Below are positions 36,985 through 45,426 of a stretch of 64,000 bases of DNA, in pieces. The stretch is taken from positions 5,346,001 through 5,410,000 of the forward strand of contig NZ_LN831790.1 in the NCBI RefSeq assembly GCF_001013905.1, in the 5' to 3' direction. The notes under the pieces were generated by a model that saw only the letters and a program-made list of their open reading frames with translations, was not told the origin of the DNA and did not search any database. This DNA comes from Streptomyces leeuwenhoekii. GTDB lineage: Bacteria > Actinomycetota > Actinomycetes > Streptomycetales > Streptomycetaceae. Position numbers and translations under genes: made by a program. Position 1 is the first letter of the stretch; each line of letters opens with the position of its first letter.

Positions 36985-37085
36985 GCGGTCATCTCCTCGT
37001 CATGGGTGGTTCTGCCTCATCCTTCCACGGGAGAGCCGCTCCGGCGATGACGGCGCCCGCGCCCGGGCCGGGCGCGGGGCGGGCG

Positions 37086-38288
37086 TCAGGCGGCCTCCCG
37101 CCACAGGACGGGGGAGACGGCCGGGGCGTCCGACAGCAGGGCGTAGGCGTACGCGGCCGAGACGAGGGTCATGTGGCGGTGCCAGCCCGGGAAGGACCGG
37201 CCCTCGAAGTCGAGCAGGCCGTACCGCTCGCCCAGGGTGGTCACCGTGGCGAGGCTGCCGGAGTGCAGGCCGGTGAGGCCCAGCAGTTCGCTCATCCGGC
37301 GGTCGGTGAGATTGGTGAGCCAGATCCGGCCGAGGCGCTGGCGGGCCGGGTCCCAGGTGGCGAACACCCGGCCCGGGAAGGACGCCCGGCCGCCCGCGGG
37401 GCGCAGGCCGGGTATCTCGGCCGGGCTCGAGGCGATCTGCAGGCGGCGGGGCCGTCCGTCCGGTCCGGGCATCATGGCCACGTCCGGGTGCCGGGCGGCG
37501 CCCTGGAGCAGGAGCTGACGGGCCGAGACGGGCGCCGCGGACTCGCGCACGGGCCGGGCGGCACGCAGCGAGGGGGTGAGGGGGAGCTGCCCGTCGACGG
37601 CCAGGACGAACCCCTGACCGCGGCTAGCCAGCCGCTCGACCAGGGGACGCACGTCCGTCACCGTGGTCAGGTCGGCGACCACGGGTGCGGGGACCACGCC
37701 GGGCCGGGCGGCCAGCGTCTCGACCAGTTCCAGCGCCTGCGACCACAGCGGCTGCGGACGCGCCTGCTCGGGGATGCGCGCCCGGCGCCGGACCACCTCG
37801 TCGCTCGCCCAGCGCTCGGGCAGATGCAGACGCCAGTCGACGGGGACGTGCCCGTCCCCGCCCGCGAGGAAGAACGCCACGCCGAGCTGGCAGTTGACGG
37901 TGCGGCCCTGCTCACGGACGAAGCGGCGGTGGACTCCGACGGAGTGGTCGCCGCGCTTGGGCAGCACGGTCGGGGCCAGGGTCCAGGCGTGCGTCTGCAT
38001 CCGCTGGTCCGCCCAGCGCAGCAGCTCCGCCCGGGGCGCCTCCCAGCCCCAGGGGCTGGCGTTGACGAACTGCTGGAGCGACTGCGATGCCGTCGTGGGC
38101 GACGAGGTGACCGTCTCGGCCATGCGGCGCAGCGACTTCTTGCCCGGCGTGGCCAGCAGGCCGTGCAGGTACAGGTGCCCCCACCGCTGCTGGTCGGCCC
38201 GCGGCAGATGTCCGAACAGGTGGCGGCTGAACGCGGCGAGCGCCGAGTGACCGTCCTGCCCTCTCCCGGCTTCTCGAATCGCTGACAC
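37086..38288 (-). CDS. degenerate IS701-type transposase-like protein
   Basis: A 400-residue DDE_5/IS701-like protein. Recognisable IS701 segments are HLYLHGLLATPGKKSLRRMAE, KRGDHSVGVHRRF, NCQLGVAFFLAGG, LHLPERWASDE and, at the C-terminus, GRSFPGWHRHMTLVSAAYA. The first catalytic Asp (DETG-type motif) is replaced (LAPTV), and the Glu region (EECF-type motif) reads SLATVTTL; only the second Asp (VVAD) remains. The gene is full length without frameshifts and I find no terminal inverted repeats, so it looks domesticated rather than dead or mobile. It is divergent from a TetR regulator and faces the biosynthetic island. A regulatory or DNA-binding role is possible. Confidence 0.7.
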   Translation of the reverse strand: MSAIREAGRGQDGHSALAAFSRHLFGHLPRADQQRWGHLYLHGLLATPGKKSLRRMAETVTSSPTTASQSLQQFVNASPWGWEAPRAELLRWADQRMQTHAWTLAPTVLPKRGDHSVGVHRRFVREQGRTVNCQLGVAFFLAGGDGHVPVDWRLHLPERWASDEVVRRRARIPEQARPQPLWSQALELVETLAARPGVVPAPVVADLTTVTDVRPLVERLASRGQGFVLAVDGQLPLTPSLRAARPVRESAAPVSARQLLLQGAARHPDVAMMPGPDGRPRRLQIASSPAEIPGLRPAGGRASFPGRVFATWDPARQRLGRIWLTNLTDRRMSELLGLTGLHSGSLATVTTLGERYGLLDFEGRSFPGWHRHMTLVSAAYAYALLSDAPAVSPVLWREAA

Positions 38289-38516
38289 TCCATCCCCCTT
38301 CGTGCGGTGCGATCCCGGCGAACGAGAAAAGCATAGAGAACGTTTGCTTTGTTTCGCGCCGAGTCTCGACGACTTTGGCGAGTTGCCGCCTCATCACCGC
38401 GTCGGCCGGGGGAACGTCAGACTCGGATGTCCGTCGCCGTCGGCGGTCCTCGGCACCCGTGGGACGAGCGCCGGGGCGGCCGGACCGGAGCAATGAGGAA
38501 GAGAGAGTCAGTTTTC
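38289..38516. promoter_or_regulatory. AT-rich divergent promoter region with an afsA-like motif
   Basis: This gap between the transposase-like gene and tetR contains an AT-rich block. The 22 bases at 38332-38353 (starting CATAGAGA, with CTTTGT near the end) match 60369-60390 in the afsA promoter at about 18 of 22 positions. The likeness suggests a common DNA-binding regulator. Confidence 0.5.
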
Positions 38517-39137
38517 ATGCAGCAGAGAGCCGCTCGGACCCAGGAGGCGCTGATCCACGCGGCGGCGGAGGAGTTCGACCGCCGCGGGTACGAGGGTGCC
38601 TCCCTCGCCCGGATCAGCAAGGGTGCGCAGGCTTCGATGGGTGCGCTGACCTTCCACTTCCGCACCAAGGCAGACCTGGCCCGCGCCGTGTGCGCGGAGG
38701 GCCGCAAGACGCTCGCCCCGGTGGTGCGGGGGTTCACCGGCGAAACCGGCTCGCCCCTGCAGACGCTCGCCGGGCTGACCGCCGCCCTCGTGCGGCTGAT
38801 GGAACGCGACGTCGTCGTCCGGGCCGCGGTGCGCCTGGAGCGCGACGGCCCGCGGGAGGCGGCGGAGGGCGAACTGGCCGGGGAATGGGTGCCCGCGCTG
38901 CGGATGCTGCTGGAACGGGCCGCCGAGGCCGGTGAGTTGCGGCCGGACGCGCCGCCGGTCACCGTGGCCGCGCTGCTCACCTGGCTGGTGGAGGGAAGCT
39001 GGGTGGAGATCGGGCGGGCCGGCGCCCGGCTCCCCGGAGCGCCGGGGCGGACCGCGCCGGAGGACGTCTGGGACCTCGTGCTGTACGGGGTGAGCGGGGC
39101 GGGACGGCCGGGGCTCGCCGGCGAGACGCGTCGCTGA
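38517..39137 (+). CDS. TetR regulator of the ArpA/ScbR (autoregulator-receptor) type
   Basis: A 206-residue TetR protein. The helix-turn-helix QEALIHAAAEEFDRRGYEGASLARISKGAQASMGALTFHFRTKADLARAV is typical of gamma-butyrolactone receptor and pseudo-receptor proteins. The ligand domain is shorter on recognisable motifs than in the receptor at 59624. ATG 38517 gives the usual short N-terminus; ATG 38493, 24 nt upstream with a GGAG site, is possible. It is divergent from the IS701-like gene and followed by a strong terminator. It may act as a second-layer regulator of the island. Confidence 0.85.
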   Translation: MQQRAARTQEALIHAAAEEFDRRGYEGASLARISKGAQASMGALTFHFRTKADLARAVCAEGRKTLAPVVRGFTGETGSPLQTLAGLTAALVRLMERDVVVRAAVRLERDGPREAAEGELAGEWVPALRMLLERAAEAGELRPDAPPVTVAALLTWLVEGSWVEIGRAGARLPGAPGRTAPEDVWDLVLYGVSGAGRPGLAGETRR

Positions 39138-39146
39138 CCGGACCGG

Positions 39147-39184
39147 GCAGGGCCCCCGGTCCGGGCGGATTCCGGGGGCCCTGC
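39147..39184. terminator. 13-bp perfect hairpin between convergent genes
   Basis: GCAGGGCCCCCGG (39147-39159) and its exact complement (39172-39184) with a 12-nt loop lie between tetR and the convergent MFS gene. Confidence 0.75.
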
Positions 39185-39235
39185 TCATGCGCGTCCGTGC
39201 CGGGCGGCGCCCCGGCCGTGCCGTCGGCGCGGCCG

Positions 39236-40627
39236 TCAGCCCCGCGCCGACGGCATCGGCGTCCGCGCGGTGAGGCGGTCGCCGGCCGGGCGTGCGGACC
39301 GGGCCGCCAGTTCCCGCTGCACCTCGGCCAGCGAGCGGTTCTTGGTCTCGGGCACCGTGCGCAGGACGAAGACCACGGCGGCGGTCGACACCGCCGCGAA
39401 GAACCAGAACACCCAGCTCTCCCCGACGAGGTCCGCGGCCGGCAGGAACATCTGGCCCACCACGAAGTTGGCCGCCCAGTTCACCAGCGCGCACACCGCC
39501 CCGCCGCGCGCCCGGCTCTCCGGCGGGAAGAGCTCCGCCGCCAGGATCCAGAAGACCGGCCCGAGCCCGATGGCGAACGAGGCCACGTAGGTCACCATGA
39601 ACACCAGGGCCGTCACATTGGCCGCCGGACTCGACGGCAGCCCGAGCGCCACGCCCAGGGCCACCAGCGAGAAGGCCATCCCGGCCAGCGAGGACAGCAG
39701 CAGCGGACGCCGGCCGGCCCGGTCGATCAGCGGCACGGCCGCGATCGTCATCAGCACGTTGACGGTGCCGATCACCACCGAGTACGTGATCGAGTTGGCC
39801 GCGGGCAGACCCGCCCGCGACATGATGCTGGGCGCGTAGTAGATGATGCTGTTGATGCCGCCGAACTGCTGCGCCGCGGCCAGCGTCACCCCGATCACCA
39901 GGGCGGGCCGGGCCGCGGGGGACAGCAGCCCGGCGGACGGCCGGGGCGGGGCGGGCCGCCGGCCGGGGGCGGGAGGGACCGGTGCGGCGCCCGCGGTGGC
40001 GCGGGTGCGCAGCCATTCGGGGCTCTCCGGGATCGCCAGGGTGCCCACCACCATCGCGACCGACGGGATGAGCCCGACGGCGAACATGGCCCGCCAGTCG
40101 GCGCTGTCGGCGTAGGCCAGGTTGATGAGGTAGGACACCAGGATGCCCACCGTCAGCAGGATCTGATTGGCGGTGACCAGCCGTCCGCGCAACCGGGGCG
40201 GGGCGATCTCGGCCAGGTACAGCGGTACGACGGTGGAGGCGCTGCCCACCGCGAGCCCGAGCACCGCCCGGGCCGCGACCAGGGCCGGGAAGCCGTCGGC
40301 CAGGACGGCGGCGAGCAGCCCCGCGGTGAAGGTCAGCGCGATCGCGACCAGCACCTTCTTGCGGCCGAACCGGTCCGCGGGGCGCCCGCTGCCCAGCGCG
40401 CCGACGGCGGCGCCGAGCAGCAGCGCCGAGATCACGGCGCCCTCCTCGAACGAGTTCAGGCCGAAGTCGGTCCGGATGAACAGCAGCGCCCCCGAGATCA
40501 CCCCGGTGTCGAATCCGAACAGCAGCCCGCCGAGCGCGACCACCGCCGTGCACAGCCCGATCCGGGCGGGCGGATCGGCGGGGCCCGGTGAGGGCGGCGC
40601 GACGGGCGGGCGGGGAGCGTCGAACAT
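39236..40627 (-). CDS. sugar-porter family MFS transporter
   Basis: A 463-residue protein with twelve hydrophobic helices. Sugar-porter signatures are present: GGLLFGFDTGVISGALLF, GRPADRFGRKK, PPRLRGRLVTANQ, QQFGGINSIIYYAPSI, DRAGRRPLLL and PETKNRSLAEVQ. The family takes up hexoses, pentoses and myo-inositol by proton symport. Next to a cyclitol-type operon it could move a cyclitol or sugar precursor. It is the last gene on the minus-strand run and has its own 147-bp upstream region with repeated TTTCGGTCGAGTTCGG boxes, so it may be separately regulated. Confidence 0.92.
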   Translation of the reverse strand: MFDAPRPPVAPPSPGPADPPARIGLCTAVVALGGLLFGFDTGVISGALLFIRTDFGLNSFEEGAVISALLLGAAVGALGSGRPADRFGRKKVLVAIALTFTAGLLAAVLADGFPALVAARAVLGLAVGSASTVVPLYLAEIAPPRLRGRLVTANQILLTVGILVSYLINLAYADSADWRAMFAVGLIPSVAMVVGTLAIPESPEWLRTRATAGAAPVPPAPGRRPAPPRPSAGLLSPAARPALVIGVTLAAAQQFGGINSIIYYAPSIMSRAGLPAANSITYSVVIGTVNVLMTIAAVPLIDRAGRRPLLLSSLAGMAFSLVALGVALGLPSSPAANVTALVFMVTYVASFAIGLGPVFWILAAELFPPESRARGGAVCALVNWAANFVVGQMFLPAADLVGESWVFWFFAAVSTAAVVFVLRTVPETKNRSLAEVQRELAARSARPAGDRLTARTPMPSARG

Positions 40628-40637
40628 CGTCGTTCTC

Positions 40638-40694
40638 TTTCGGTCGAGTTCGGGTGGATTCAGTCGAGTGCAGGCGTTTTTCGGTCGAGTTCGG
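40638..40694. repeat. direct repeats upstream of the sugar-porter gene
   Basis: TTTCGGTCGAGTTCGG occurs at 40638-40653 and again at 40679-40694, 41 bp apart (about four helical turns), with a degenerate GTCGAGTG copy between. They lie directly before the MFS start and may be regulator-binding sites. Confidence 0.45.
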
Positions 40695-40774
40695 TCGGCC
40701 CCCGCGGACCGGGTCGTCCGCGCGGAGGGTCGTCCGCAAGGCGGGGCGTCCGCGGGGCGGGGCGTCCGGGTCCG

Positions 40775-42097
40775 TCAGGCCCGGGTGATGAGCAGGTCCG
40801 GGTCGTGCAGCAGGGCCGCGGTGTCCGCCAGGACGCGGGAACCGAGATCGCCGTCGACCAGGCGGTGGTCGAAGGAGAGGGCCAGCGTGGTGACCTGACG
40901 CGGGACGACCCGGCCGCGGTGCACCCAGGGGCGCGGCGCGATGGTGCCGAGGGCGAGGATGGCCGACTCGCCCGGGTTGAGGATCGGCGTGCCGGTGTCG
41001 ACGCCGAAGACGCCGATGTTGGTGAGCGTCACGGTGCCGCCGCGCAGCGCGGCGGGCGGGGTCCGGCCCTCGCGGGCGGTGGTCACCAGCTCGTCCAGCG
41101 CGGTGGCGAGATCGGGCAGCGTGCGGTGGCCGGCGTCCTCGACGACCGGCACCAGCAGCCCGCGCGGCGTGGCCGCCGCGATGCCCAGGTTGATCCGGCG
41201 CTTGCGCACGATCTCCTGGCGCTCCTCGTCCCACGAGGCGTTGATCTCCGGGTGGCGCCGCACCGCCAGCGTGAACGCCCGCGCGGCCATCAGCAGGGGA
41301 CCGACCCGCCGCCCCGCCATGTCCGGGTGCCGCTTGAGCCGGTCGATCAGCTTCATGGTGCGGGTGACGTCGACGGTGACGAACTCCGTCACATGCGGCG
41401 CGGTGAAGGCGCTGGCCACCATGGCGCGCGCGGTGGCCCGGCGCACGCCGGTGACCGGGATCCGGATCTCGTCGGCCGCCTGCGCGGGTGCGGGCGCGGG
41501 CGCGGCGGGAGGTGCCGGGGAGGCGGCCGGCCGGTCCCCGCCGGGGGCCAGGGCCTCGACGTCCGCACGGGTGATGTCCCCGCGCGGCCCGGTGGGCACC
41601 ACCGCCGCCAGGTCCACGCCCAGCTCCTTGGCCAGCTTGCGCACCGGCGGCTTGGCCAGCGGCAGGGCGGGTGCGGCCGGGGCGGCCGCGGCCGGGGCGG
41701 TGCCGGCCCGGCGCCGGGCCCGCCGGACGGGTGCCGCCGGAGCGGCACCGTAGCCGACCAGCACGGGCGTGCGGCCCTGCTGGCCGGCCGTGTCCGCGGG
41801 GGACGCGGCCGGCGCGGGGGCCTCGGCGTCCGCGGCCCGCGGGAGGGTGTCGACGGTGATGATGGGCGTGCCGACGGCGACCGTGGCCCCCTCCGGGAAG
41901 CACAGGTCGCGCACCACGCCCGCGAACGGCACCGGCAGTTCGACACTGGCCTTGGCCGTCTCCACCTCGCACACGGGCTGGCCGTCTTCGACCGTGTCAC
42001 CGGGCGCGACCAGCCAGCGGATGATCTCCGCGTCCCGCAGTCCCTCGCCCACGTCGGGCATCCGGAACTCCCGGTAGCGCTGAAGGGTGTCCGTCAT
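40775..42097 (-). CDS. 2-oxoacid dehydrogenase E2 (dihydrolipoyl acyltransferase)
   Basis: A 440-residue three-domain E2. The lipoyl domain (~10-80) carries the lipoylated Lys in CEVETAKASVELPV. A peripheral-subunit-binding domain lies at ~145-180 (KLAKELGVDLAAVVPTGPRGDITRADV), and the catalytic domain (~215-440) has the active-site LSFDHRLVDGDLGSRVL (HxxxDG). It passes acyl groups from E1 to CoA. The order E1alpha-E1beta-E2 is that of branched-chain 2-oxoacid dehydrogenase loci, giving isobutyryl-, isovaleryl- or 2-methylbutyryl-CoA. The E3 gene is not here and is probably supplied from elsewhere. It lies 15 nt after E1beta. Confidence 0.93.
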   Translation of the reverse strand: MTDTLQRYREFRMPDVGEGLRDAEIIRWLVAPGDTVEDGQPVCEVETAKASVELPVPFAGVVRDLCFPEGATVAVGTPIITVDTLPRAADAEAPAPAASPADTAGQQGRTPVLVGYGAAPAAPVRRARRRAGTAPAAAAPAAPALPLAKPPVRKLAKELGVDLAAVVPTGPRGDITRADVEALAPGGDRPAASPAPPAAPAPAPAQAADEIRIPVTGVRRATARAMVASAFTAPHVTEFVTVDVTRTMKLIDRLKRHPDMAGRRVGPLLMAARAFTLAVRRHPEINASWDEERQEIVRKRRINLGIAAATPRGLLVPVVEDAGHRTLPDLATALDELVTTAREGRTPPAALRGGTVTLTNIGVFGVDTGTPILNPGESAILALGTIAPRPWVHRGRVVPRQVTTLALSFDHRLVDGDLGSRVLADTAALLHDPDLLITRA

Positions 42098-42112
42098 CGT
42101 CAGCAGAGCTCC

Positions 42113-43105
42113 TCAGTGGGCCAGCGCCTGGTCGACCGCGTCGAGCACGCGGTCGATCCCGGGGAGGTACTCCTCCTCCAGCCGGGAGGGCGGATAGGGC
42201 GTGTGGTAGGCGCCGACCCGCAGGACGGGCGCCGACAGGTGGTAGAAGCAGTGCTCGGCGACATGGGCGGCGATCTCCGCGCCCGCGCCGAAGAAGACCG
42301 GCGCCTCGTGCGCGACCACGAGCCGCCCGGTCCGGCGCACCGAGCGCTCCACGGTGTCGAAGTCGACCGGCGAGATCGACCGCAGGTCGACGACCTCCAG
42401 GTCGCGGCCCTCCTCCGCGGCCACCTCGGCCGCGTCCAGGCAGGTGCGCACCATCGGCCCGTAGGCGGCGAGGGTGAGGTCGCTGCCCGGCCGCACCACG
42501 CGGGCGGTGTGCGCGGGCGGCTGACGCTCGCCGGCGGCCGGGTCGACGTCGACCTCGCCCTTGTCGTAGTAGCGCCGCTTGGGCTCGAAGAAGATCACCG
42601 GGTCGTCGCAGCGCACCGCCTCCCGGAGCATCCAGTACGCGTCGCCGGGCGTCGCCGGTGACATCACGCGGACGCCCGCCACATGCGCGAACAGCGCCTC
42701 GGGCGACTCCGAGTGGTGCTCCACGGCGCCGATCCCGCCGCCGTAGGGGATGCGGATCACGACGGGCAGCCGGATGCGGCCCCGCGAGCGGGCGTGCATC
42801 TTCGCGAGCTGGGTGACGATCTGGTCGTACCCGGGGAAGACGAAGCCGTCGAACTGGATCTCCACGATCGGCCGGTAGCCGCGCAGCGCCAGGCCGATCG
42901 CCGTGCCGACGATGCCGGACTCGGCCAGCGGCGTGTCGATCACGCGGCCCTCGCCGAAGTCCTTCTGCAGTCCGTCGGTCACCCGGAAGACCCCGCCGAG
43001 CCGGCCGACGTCCTCGCCCATGACGAGCGTCCTGGGGTCGTCCGCCAGGACCGACCGCAGCGCCTCGTTGAGGGCCGCCACCAGGGTCATACGCGTCGCC
43101 GCCAT
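42113..43105 (-). CDS. 2-oxoacid dehydrogenase E1 beta subunit
   Basis: A 330-residue transketolase-like beta subunit: LVMGEDVGRLGGVFRVTDGLQKDFGEGRVIDTPLAESGIVGTAIGLALRGYRPIVEIQF, with DQIVTQLAKM and PVVIRIPYGGGIGAVEHHSESPEALF as in branched-chain E1beta. It binds the other half of the thiamine-diphosphate site with E1alpha. Start ATG 43105 lies 3 nt after the E1alpha stop. The length equals the family norm. Confidence 0.94.
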   Translation of the reverse strand: MAATRMTLVAALNEALRSVLADDPRTLVMGEDVGRLGGVFRVTDGLQKDFGEGRVIDTPLAESGIVGTAIGLALRGYRPIVEIQFDGFVFPGYDQIVTQLAKMHARSRGRIRLPVVIRIPYGGGIGAVEHHSESPEALFAHVAGVRVMSPATPGDAYWMLREAVRCDDPVIFFEPKRRYYDKGEVDVDPAAGERQPPAHTARVVRPGSDLTLAAYGPMVRTCLDAAEVAAEEGRDLEVVDLRSISPVDFDTVERSVRRTGRLVVAHEAPVFFGAGAEIAAHVAEHCFYHLSAPVLRVGAYHTPYPPSRLEEEYLPGIDRVLDAVDQALAH

Positions 43106-43108
43106 GGC

Positions 43109-44176
43109 TCAGCCCTCCTCGGCGAAGGCCGCCTGGTAGGCCGCGAACGCGGCGCGTTCGCGGTCCACCCCCGTGTGGGCCTCCGCGTAGACGTGGTCGA
43201 ACATCTCCTCGGGGGCGGGGGAGGCCATGGCGCGCACGCCCTCCCGGACGCGGGCGGCCAGCGCCTCGCCGGCCACCGCCACCTCGGCGAAGAAGGCGTC
43301 GTCGGCCGCGCCCTCGCGGCGCAGCAGGCGCTCCAGCCGCAGCAGCGGGTCCTTGGCCCGCCAGCTCTCCACCTCGGCCGCGTCCCGGTACCGGGACGGG
43401 TCGTCCGAGGTGGTGTGGGCGCCCATCCGGTAGGTGAACGCCTCGATCAGGAACGGCCCGCGGCCCGAACGCGCGTGGTCCAGCGCGGCCCGGGTGACCG
43501 CCTGCACGGCGAGCACGTCGTTGCCGTCCACGCGCACCCCGGGGAAGCCGAAGCCCTGGGCGCGCTGGTGCAGCGGGACGCGGGTCTGGCGCTCGTTGGG
43601 TTCGGAGATCGCCCACTGGTTGTTCTGGCAGAAGAACACGATCGGGGCGTCCCACACGGCGGCGAAGTTGAACGCCTCCGAGACATCGCCCTGGCTGGTC
43701 GCGCCGTCGCCGAAGTAGACGATGACCGCCGCGTCCGCGCCGTCCTTGGCCATCCCGCAGGCGTAACCGGTGGCGTGCAGCGTCTGCGAGCCGATGACCA
43801 GCGTGTACAGGTGGAAGTCGTGCGCCTCCGGGTCCCAGGCCCCGTGGTCGACCCCGCGGAACAGCCGCATCAGGGCCAGCGGATCGACCCCGCGGCCCAG
43901 CGCCACGGCGTGTTCGCGGTAGCTCGGGAAGACCCGGTCGCCCTCGCGCAGCGCCCGTACCGAACCGACCTGCGCCGCCTCCTGGCCGAGCAGTGAGGGC
44001 CACAGGCCCAGTTCGCCCTGGCGCTGGAGGGTGACCCCCTCGGCGTCCACGCGGCGGGCCAGGGCCATGTCCCGGTAGAGCGCGCGCAGTTCCTCCGGCC
44101 CGGCGTCCGACGGGTAGTCGGGGTGCGGCACGCGCTCGCCCTCGGGCGTGAGCAGCCGTATGCCGTCGCCGCTCAC
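43109..44176 (-). CDS. 2-oxoacid dehydrogenase E1 alpha subunit
   Basis: A 355-residue alpha subunit with the thiamine-diphosphate motif GDGATSQGDVSEAFNFAAVWDAPIVFFCQNNQWAIS and the phosphorylation-loop-like YRMGAHTTSDDPSRYR. It decarboxylates 2-oxoacids. The GTG start (44176) overlaps the stop of the serine hydrolase gene by 4 nt (GTGA), so the two are coupled. The pyruvate-versus-branched-chain choice cannot be made with certainty; gene order and subunit form favour the branched-chain type. Confidence 0.93.
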   Translation of the reverse strand: MSGDGIRLLTPEGERVPHPDYPSDAGPEELRALYRDMALARRVDAEGVTLQRQGELGLWPSLLGQEAAQVGSVRALREGDRVFPSYREHAVALGRGVDPLALMRLFRGVDHGAWDPEAHDFHLYTLVIGSQTLHATGYACGMAKDGADAAVIVYFGDGATSQGDVSEAFNFAAVWDAPIVFFCQNNQWAISEPNERQTRVPLHQRAQGFGFPGVRVDGNDVLAVQAVTRAALDHARSGRGPFLIEAFTYRMGAHTTSDDPSRYRDAAEVESWRAKDPLLRLERLLRREGAADDAFFAEVAVAGEALAARVREGVRAMASPAPEEMFDHVYAEAHTGVDRERAAFAAYQAAFAEEG

Positions 44177-45375
44177 CGGGTGCCGCCGATGTTCTGCTCG
44201 GCCATCGCCCCGGCCACGGCCTTCACCAGCGAGGAGGCGCGCTTGTCGTCCGGGCCGAGCGCGATCAGCCGGTTCATGATGTAGCTGACCCCGGCCGCCG
44301 CGCGCGGCCACGCCTGGTTGGCGGAACCGCCGGCGCCGTCGTGGCCGAAGGAGTCGCCGTCGACGGTCGGGCGCGGGTTGGTGCGCAGCCGGTAGCCGCC
44401 GCCCCCGTAGACCATGGGGACGTCGATGAGCTGGTCGGTCTTGCTGACCCGGGGCGCGCGGGCCTCGTCCAGGAGCGGGCGCGACAGCAGCACGTGCGGT
44501 TCGCCGGCCGGCCGGGCGGCGTCGGCGGCGAGGATGCCGTACAGCTTGGCGAAGCCGCGGGCCGAGCCGTAGACGTTGGCGGCGGGGATGAGGGCGAAAC
44601 GGCGGCCGGGGCGGTTCCAGATCTCCTCGTCCTCGGGGAAGGGGACCGGGTTCTGCCAGATCCGCTGGGTCAGCGGGTCGTCGCTGGTGAAGTAGCCCGC
44701 GAACTGGGCGCGGAAGCCGGTGCCGTACTCGGTGCGGGCGACCCGGTCCTCCTGCTCCGGGGCGAGGCCGAAGGAGACGTCGACGCCGAGCGGGCGGGCC
44801 ACCTCCTCGGCGAAGAAGCGGTCCAGGCGGCGTCCGTCGACGCGGCGGATCACCTCCGCGATGATCCAGCCGGTCGCCCAGGGCCCGTACAGGATGCCCT
44901 CCGCCCGCGGATCGGCCTCCGGCTCCTGGTCGGCGAGGAGCTTGGCCATCGCCTCGGGGTCGCCGAGGTCGTCCTGGCTGAGCGGCGCGGCGACCGCGGG
45001 CATGCGTGCGGTGAAGGTCAGCACCTCCCGCACGGTGATCGCGCCCTTGCCCTTGGCCGCGAACTCCGGCCAGTAGCGGGCGACGGGCGCGTCCAGCTCC
45101 ACGTCCCCGCGGTCGACGAGCAGCAGCAGGGCGGTGGCGAGGACGCCCTTGCTGCCGGAGAAGATGAGCTGGACCGTGTCGCCGGTCCAGGCCCGGCCGG
45201 TGGTGGGGTCGGCCAGGCCGCCCCACAGGTCCACGACCAGTTCCCCGCCCATGGTCACCGCGAGCGCGGCACCCTGCTCGTCCCGCTCGGTGAAGTTGCG
45301 CGCGAACTCCTCGCGCACGGCCTCGAAGCCGGGGGCCACGTGGCCGTGGACGGCGACGTGCTGTGCTGTGGTCAT
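44173..45375 (-). CDS. beta-lactamase-fold serine hydrolase / possible acyltransferase (EstB/LovD-like)
   Basis: A 400-residue class C beta-lactamase-like protein without a signal peptide. The active-site SxxK is SGSK in QLIFSGSKGVLATALLLLVDRG (~residue 73). The second motif is the Tyr of ILYGPWATGWIIAEVI (~160), and GHDGAGGSANQAW resembles the third. Cytosolic members are esterases (EstB) or acyltransferases (LovD). It is coupled by a 4-nt overlap to a 2-oxoacid dehydrogenase set that makes short acyl-CoA. Transfer of an acyl group to a cyclitol hydroxyl is therefore a fair hypothesis; simple hydrolysis is the alternative. Confidence 0.8.
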   Translation of the reverse strand: MTTAQHVAVHGHVAPGFEAVREEFARNFTERDEQGAALAVTMGGELVVDLWGGLADPTTGRAWTGDTVQLIFSGSKGVLATALLLLVDRGDVELDAPVARYWPEFAAKGKGAITVREVLTFTARMPAVAAPLSQDDLGDPEAMAKLLADQEPEADPRAEGILYGPWATGWIIAEVIRRVDGRRLDRFFAEEVARPLGVDVSFGLAPEQEDRVARTEYGTGFRAQFAGYFTSDDPLTQRIWQNPVPFPEDEEIWNRPGRRFALIPAANVYGSARGFAKLYGILAADAARPAGEPHVLLSRPLLDEARAPRVSKTDQLIDVPMVYGGGGYRLRTNPRPTVDGDSFGHDGAGGSANQAWPRAAAGVSYIMNRLIALGPDDKRASSLVKAVAGAMAEQNIGGTR

Positions 45376-45426
45376 GATGGTGCACTCCGATCGTCTGAGG
45401 GGTGGTGGATGAGGGGCCGGGCCGGG

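Noticed and set aside
34594..37050. 818-codon open frame antisense to pepN
   Set aside because: Produced by high GC3 on the opposite strand. Translation is low-complexity Arg/Leu/Gly/Val without family features, whereas pepN on the other strand is certain.
37086..38516. Active insertion sequence at the island edge
   Set aside because: No terminal inverted repeats or target duplication found and two of three catalytic positions are lost, so I list it as a transposase-like gene only.
41997..44003. 668-codon minus-strand frame across the E1 genes
   Set aside because: Out of frame with both E1 subunits, which have all expected cofactor motifs. It is a shadow frame.
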